Part shown: positions 58,273 to 64,000 of the stretch, piece by piece | Layout: the number at the start of each line of letters is the position of its first letter | Numbering within the stretch: position 1 is the first letter of the stretch | Origin: Notospermus geniculatus | Taxonomy: Eukaryota; Nemertea; Pilidiophora; Heteronemertea; Lineidae | NCBI GenBank assembly: GCA_002633025.1 | Contig: NMRB01000393.1 | Location: 140,337 to 204,336 of the forward strand | DNA: 64,000 bases | Direction of reading: 5' to 3' | Program-made: the position numbers and the translations under genes | Notes under the pieces: generated by a model | Database searches by the model: none | Told to the model about the DNA's origin: nothing | What the model saw: the letters and a program-made list of their open reading frames with translations, nothing else

Positions 58273-58447
58273 AGGTGTAACGTTTTTCAGTGAGGCCCGT
58301 GAGCCAGTGTGACAGTACAATAGATTGACGGAATAAGCGGCGACTGGACAATGAACGACACACAGAGACACAGCAAGTTCGTTTCCCAGTGTGTTCCGAA
58401 CAATGGGAATCGCACAGAAAAACGGCCACACTGAAAAACGTTACACC
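58273..58447. repeat. Inverted repeat GGTGTAACGTTTTTCAGTG
   Basis: 19-20 bp arms at 58273-58292 and 58428-58447; the spacer is 135 bp. A B-box-like GGTTCGAAACC lies just outside at about 58478. Confidence 0.6.
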
Positions 58448-58876
58448 TGCTATTTGGTGTGAACGCGCAGGGGTTTCGCGGTTCGAAACCAGCTTCTCGC
58501 TGATACCGCCTGGCTGGACCCCAGATCGTCTTCGGCGGGGTATCTCTGAGCTGGAAATTCTCGGCCAGATTCCGCTCACGCTCGCATCTCAGAGAGATAC
58601 ACACGAATTTCCTTCCCAAAGTCTTCTTCCGTTCAGACAAAGACCCTTGAGTACCAGGGTGTGACTCTGAAGAACACTCAAGAGCCGGCGATGCACCTTT
58701 ACAACGTGCCCGAGTCGATAATTCCGACTCTGAGAAATCTTGAGTTGTCTTATGTGGTTATCGGGCATTTCAAGTGCTCTGGTAACACGGCAATCGACGA
58801 CTGGTCGTGTCTTCATTCATCGAGAAACAAGCGCTGGAGTTCGACGATGTCGAACATGTATTGAACTTGAGCTTAC

Positions 58877-59124
58877 TTGCCACTCGTACAGTTGCCAGTC
58901 GCGGTAGGAATCCCGCTCATGTTGGGACTTTGCCAACAAATCATCTTTTGTGGCCATCTCTTTCGTAGGCCTATCAATATCTACAACGTATTTGTCCATG
59001 TGCTTGAACTTCTGCCAGCAAAAACAGACCTCCACCCCGCCTGGACCGAACGCAGCGGGCTTTCGTACGAAAAGCTTCTTGACGACGCCATACGCGTATA
59101 TTTCTGGCCAGCTATTAGGATCGG
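58877..59124 (-). CDS. Single exon of an unrecognised protein
   Basis: Bounded by a polypyrimidine acceptor (ccttttttttag) and a GTAAGC donor. About 82 residues, from DPNSWPEIYAYGVVKKLF to RDSYRDWQLYEWQ, hydrophilic with CFCWQKFKH in the middle. The good splice borders and composition argue for a real exon. Neighbouring exons were not found and I do not know the family. Confidence 0.45.
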
Positions 59125-59837
59125 CTAAAAAAGGAAGGCGCTTTTTGATAAACGAAAAAATCCAACAATCCAGCAACAAAAGTGTTGGATATTATTGCCA
59201 ATTATGTCGGCTCTTGCAATCTCTTTTGTTCTCGTTGCCGCATCCATGGCGCCTTGGTAAAAATACCTTCGCAGCCTACGGTGGCAAATATAGCAATCAG
59301 AGGTAAGTGTCCCTGACGGCTACCTATTCTGTTCAGTAGCTCACTGAATGAAGAAATTAGGATGAGATTGAAGTGTCCGTATCAGTCCGCGAGGACAGCA
59401 CGGCTACCACACTCAATTTGCCATCACTTGTTTTAGTGGTAGCCTACCTACCTTCAAAACATTTCACACGGCGGGGCACACGGGGGGGGGGTCTTCCAGC
59501 TGCAGAAAATTGCACCGACTCTCTCTGGGACTAATTACAGCAGTGACTGTCATTACCAAGAGTATCTCTCAATAAAGAGTAATGATGTGTACTAACATAA
59601 TCGCTAACGAGTTGCAATATATGGAAACATTCTTCAAAGGGTACACATCCGTATTATGGCTACATTAATGGCCATCGTATAAACGGTGATGCAAAATAAT
59701 GTCTCTGTGGACGAACTTCCCCTACCAAATGACCGTGCATTGGACAGCGGGGTCATTGCCCGGTCGATTGTGAGGTATACGGCATTATTTTGTTTATATT
59801 TTGTTATACTGTTTGCGAAGCAAGGTACATGTATAGA

Positions 59838-59993
59838 TGAGTTTCACTGGCAGCCATCTTGCCAAAATTAGGCCATCCCCATGCGAATTTTCTTCCAGAG
59901 TGACAGATGATTGGTTCTTCCATCCCCCAGTGGGGGAAATCTCCATGGCAATGACCTAATTTTGGCCAAGATGGCTGCCAGCGGAACTCATAT
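59838..59993. mobile_element. Foldback element
   Basis: gatgagtttcactggcagcc(atcttgccaaaattagg) is repeated inverted at the right as cctaattttggccaagatgg(ctgccagcggaactcat). About 156 bp. Interior includes atcccccagtggggga. Confidence 0.75.
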
Positions 59994-61099
59994 AAATGGC
60001 GTTACTTTTAGAAGGATGGTGTACAGTGCTTAGTTGTTGCAAAGTTGGCAAATTTAAATTTTCCAACTAATTCCCCTGCTATTGATTGTAAAAAAACACT
60101 CTGCCATCCCTGTCATCAAATCCCGGAGTCGGCTGCAACATGTCGTGTCGAATTAGAAATCTGATGATGTATGTCCCTTAAAGTTGATGAAATGTGTTTA
60201 TTAATGTTTTTCGCTGTAGTTTATTGCTGACGATAATCCAATCTTGTTAAAAGCACGTTCAGCTGTGAATTACTGGCTGGCACTCGATATGTGAGTCGTA
60301 GTTTTTGGTGGGAATAGCAATATTCCATCGAAATGCATAGCAGTCGAGTTACGCCGGGGTTGAATGATCTTGTCATTCCTAAGTGTAATGTCGTTGGTCA
60401 CATGACGAACCCATATTTGACACGCTACAGCGGTAATATACTGGTACTATGGGGAAATATGAAATTTGGAGCCACAACATGACACTTTTTTGACTGAGTG
60501 TGACTGTGCAGTCCGCGGATTCCTACTGACAACTTCATCACCAGCAAGTTGAAAATTCTGATCTATGTGTCGGCGCATGGAAATTTGGAGGCCGAGTTCG
60601 GTTTTCGAAGATGTCATATCATCCCCATGGAGAAACATTGCGCTGACCGGCCCTGTAATGGCCAAAGAAAGGAGGAGATTGCCTCTTAAATCAATCGAGA
60701 CCCCGATCTAGACCATCCTAACTGCCACGATGCCATTGGAAACGACCCTATAATGACCCCTTCAATCTCAGGCGCCGAACGATTGTCACACGTCACGTCA
60801 ACGACTTGTCAAGACCCCAATTGCAGTCACCGGGTAGCCATGAAGTCAGAACTGTCGGTTCGCTGAACAAAGATAGTCATGCTGGTTGATGCTGGGCGAC
60901 AACTGATGACTTTACACAGTTATCAAGGCCGTACATACATAATCCATCATCATCGAGTCAGAAGTCAACAGTTGCAACAGATGACGAGGAACACACCATT
61001 GATTTCTTGTGAACTTCTTGTGGAACAAATCTAACTTTCCCCAACAAGATCCACGACATTACCACTGTGATTGGTGCTTGCAGCGTTACCGTTTATTCA

Positions 61100-61561
61100 T
61101 CAGTGACGATCCCACGGGTTCATGACAGGTGTGACAGGAATCAGCGTCCCAGGAATGTGAACGTCTTTCCTCGTCAGAGGGAAAACTAGGCCTTCTTCTC
61201 TGGTGAAGTGTGTCGAGAGAGGCACCTCCCCCTCCAGATTGTGCCCAAAGTATTCGACGAGTCGAGTGTGCTCCAAGCCAACCGTAAAGCCACGGCATCC
61301 TTTACGGTGCATGCTGATCCAGCCAGAGTTTTCAAAGTATCGAGTCTTGTCACGGACAAAGCCAGGCTTCTAGAAGGTAGCTGATGTCATCAATCGCCGA
61401 TGTCTGTTGAATTTGTATGTACCAATCTCCGCTTCATAGTAAAAAGCAACGTCGTCACCTCTCCTAAATAGCATAGTTAGTTCTCCCTTGCTTGTATCAT
61501 ATACCAATTTGCCAACAAATGTCAGAAATAAGATCAAGCAACTCCCGATCCGTCTAATCAT
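61100..61561 (-). pseudogene. Secreted-type ORF with one in-frame TAG
   Basis: From ATG at 61561 the frame reads MIRRIGSCLILFLTFVGK, a signal-like start, on for 63 residues, meets TAG at 61370-61372, then remains open for another 89 codons (to PVTPVMNPWDRH and TGATGA). Composition stays protein-like across the stop. Either a nonsense mutation or error, or two exons with a hidden intron. Family not recognised. Confidence 0.35.
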
Positions 61562-62480
61562 GGTCCATCCCTCGGGGCGACTCGAGTGGTGTCGCGTCCG
61601 AAAGGTCGGGTGTTGTATTCGTAAAAGATATGCGAGAGAAGAAACAGCATCTTATGGCAGGGTTGCATGTGAAATACGTACCGGTACATGTACTTTGATT
61701 GGCGGGCATTGACACGTCGATTTCAGCTCTGTATTTGGAATGTCCTGAATGTTCCCTATATGTTTACTTGTCCAAGTTAAGGGAAAAGCGGGAAGGTGTC
61801 TACACACTCGAGTGAATGAAAGGAAAGGTGCCAAGTGGAATCTCTAGGGCTCTTCACGCTGTGACACGAAAGAATGGTGGAAATGTTTCAGCCATCTTGT
61901 AAAGCCTGACGTTGCATAGGCCCCTAAGTTTTCAGGAGCCCGAGACAAGCAAGGCCTTGGAGACAAGGGTATTTCTCGAGTAGCAGAACCTTTTTGAATC
62001 TTCCTTCCTACGAGAGTAAGGAAAGCCACGCGCCAGCGCCACTTCCATTTTTACGACAGTGGAGCAATCATAAAATTCGACCACAGTTGGCGATGTAATC
62101 GAGGGTGGCCACGCACCAGTCTGTTTTCTGGATCTTGGTTTGTATTCCAGAAGGCCCGGGTACAGCCTGAGTGCTTGATGATGCATCAGACATCAAATGC
62201 CAGGATAACCAGCATTACCGAGTGACAAACGAAGACAATCGGATTTGGCTCATTACCACCAAACCCTGGGGGAAATCAGACTGTTTTTTACCAGATAGTT
62301 CATCATGGCGTCGGCGTTCGAATGCTGAGGAAAAAACTAGATGTAGTCAATGATCGTCCTGTGTCGGCGGGATAAAGGAGGAAGGTTACTTCGATACCTC
62401 ATACAAGGTGCTGCTCCACGTGAGAGTTTTCTCGTGCAAGTTGGCTCTCAATGGGCAAGTCACCAACTCGTTTCCTTATA

Positions 62481-62762
62481 AAAGGTGCCCACAGGTCGAC
62501 ATTGCGTCTTGAAGCAACTCGACGGATCCGTCGCAGATCAAAAAATCGCCACGCGCAGGTCGACATTTCAGCGATTGAGAGGAACTCGGAGCAACTGGCA
62601 CCTCGAACAGCACGCTCATGATGCATCCAGCAGTTGCTCTGAGACGCAAGCGCGCTCAGGTCGACAACTGATCAGTCACTCCGAGTTGCTTCGTTCCATC
62701 GCCGGAAAGCTAGTTGCCGCGCTGAGTTGCTTCAAGATGCAGTGTCGACCTGTGGGCACCTT
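62481..62762. mobile_element. Foldback with gtgcccacaggtcgaca arms
   Basis: Outer arms aaggtgcccacaggtcgaca(ttgcgtcttgaagcaactc) and inverse at 62721-62762. Inside, the words caggtcgaca and gagttgctt recur in several orientations, a sign of stacked inverted duplications. Confidence 0.65.
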
Positions 62763-63213
62763 CATACGACATGCTGTTGTTGCATAAACTTCTCATCCTC
62801 GGTATACGGTATTGGAGAGATTTCAAGTTACATCCGCCGTAAAATCTATATGATGATCGACGTCACTCGTTCCTCAGCTGCTCTTCGCGCTTAATTGCCT
62901 CCTAAGCGGGATCAAAACCACTTTAACACAAATATTAAGTTTTTGGTTTGCGACGGTTAATGGATCACGTGACATGCTAATTGATCATGTGATCTGCTAA
63001 TTGTCACTAAGAAAATAGAATATTTGATATTGCGTCGCAAGTGTGAATTATTGACGTGGTTTGTTGATAACCCTCCTTGCTATTTGCGGAAGCTTGGTGG
63101 TATCTCTGTCAATATTCAGGCGCTGAGCCTCCATCTTGAGGCAACCAGGGATTGTTGATTGTTGGTCTCGCTCCCGGTCCCTCCGTCACCGCATAAAGTG
63201 CGGTGACGAAGGG

Positions 63214-63372
63214 GCAAGCCAAGCGCACATTTACGGCAAAACTCAATGCGGTAGGTGTGTTTTTTAAAATCGACTGACCTGGCTGAATGACGAGTCGACA
63301 GCGTTGGGTCAGTCGACTTTAAAAACACACCTACCGCATTGAGTTTTGCCGCAAATGTGCGCTTGGCCTTTA
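63214..63372. mobile_element. Foldback with ~62-bp arms
   Basis: caagccaagcgcacatttac...aaaatcgactgacc is repeated inverted from 63305 to about 63370 with few mismatches; spacer about 35 bp. Non-coding. Confidence 0.8.
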
Positions 63373-64000
63373 AAGAACCGCCGATATTCTCACAATGTCA
63401 GTGCCAGTAGAAAGCGAATGCTCCTCCGCAGCGGACTGAGTCCTTCCCGGGGCGGCATAAATCTTATCCTTCGGTTGGCTTTGGGAAATTTGCTAATGAC
63501 CCCATTTGTAACTAGAAAATCTTGATCAGTATATACATTGTAGTTTTATCAGAATGGAGATTTACATGAGAGTCTTATCAATCAAAATGTCGTCCATGGA
63601 CCGAACTCTTCAAACATGACCCGTAGCCGATTGATGGCGAGTCGGTGTCAAAGTTCTCATGGGTCCATTCCCTCTTCTCATTAAGAATTCAAAAGTTTTA
63701 TGCCCAACTCAGGCGGGAATCAAATGTTATATCAATTTATCCTCTCGTAGTCAAGTAATTCATCATATAGGGAATAATTGAATTGTCATTTTTACTCCTG
63801 GGTCAGCAATCCATCAAAAAAGAACTCCGAGTAGCAGTTCTGAGGGATGAGAAGCTTATTGACGGCTCTGCCAGCTCTGCTTGGATTTGGATTGATGTAA
63901 AAGGGGGAATCTCCCTGGATTCGGTCAAAGCTTGGTCGCTTTAACAATCGTCCCAAACTTGTATTACAATAATAGTGTCTTCGTTTCGCATTCACCAATA
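63373..64000. other. Right edge of window, no gene seen
   Basis: A minus-strand ORF at 63792-63998 (KRPSFDRIQGDSPFYINPNP) runs off the window edge and could be part of an exon; not enough to call. Confidence 0.3.

Noticed and set aside
58661-58864. Plus-strand ORF opposite the orphan exon region
   Set aside because: Protein-like in part but no splice context; the opposite strand has the better-bounded exon.
1-64000. CRISPR array, operon or bacterial features
   Set aside because: Introns, poly(A) signals and animal gene families throughout; repeats are transposons and minisatellites.

Overview
This is animal nuclear DNA: split genes with short GT-AG introns, no operons, and about half the window made of small inverted-repeat transposons. 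Gene content (SLC30A1-, FLAD1-, MYB- and LRRC72-type genes) and the excess of the palindromic words TAGGCCTA, TACATGTA and TACCGGTA suggest a marine invertebrate, perhaps an echinoderm or another invertebrate deuterostome. The species cannot be fixed from the sequence alone. All exon joins below were made by eye from splice sites, reading phase and remembered family features.

Layout. 0.9-4.1 kb (+): a complete eight-exon zinc exporter of the ZnT1 type. 7.5-9.9 kb (-): a five-exon, 237-residue protein that I do not recognise. 13.4-18.9 kb (-): FAD synthase (FLAD1) with a possible mitochondrial leader, and two adjacent exons of its catalytic domain duplicated in tandem. A fragment with a hammerhead-ribozyme-like core lies at the duplication junction. 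20.4-25.7 kb (+): a probable spliced non-coding transcript with a TATA promoter and a tandem array of exon/mini-intron units. 25.7-29.2 kb: transposons, including near-perfect palindromes. 29.3-36.5 kb (+): a complete fifteen-exon animal MYB gene (R1-R2-R3 repeats and a B-Myb-like C-terminus) with an E2F-like site and CCAAT box upstream. 37.4-45.5 kb: a direct duplication of about 4 kb carrying MYB 3' sequence and the last three exons of LRRC72. 43.9-46.4 kb (-): LRRC72, convergent with MYB.

46.8-54 kb is a transposon graveyard. It includes a composite insertion of about 5 kb whose empty site is preserved at a paralogous locus near 58 kb. 54.0-55.4 kb (+): a C2H2 zinc-finger gene of twelve finger units, one wrecked by frameshifts; a decayed relative lies at 57.3-57.6 kb. 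A single N at 58194 coincides with the abrupt end of homology and may mark a contig join. After it lie one convincing orphan exon, an ORF with a signal-like N-terminus and one internal stop, and several foldback elements.

The genes do not form one pathway. MYB (cell cycle), ZnT1 (zinc export), FLAD1 (flavin cofactor) and the zinc-finger gene are ordinary neighbours. The unusual content is structural: two tandem duplications that each duplicate 3'-terminal coding exons and each have about 90 bp of unrelated filler at the junction, a repeated-exon RNA locus, and layered inverted-repeat elements.
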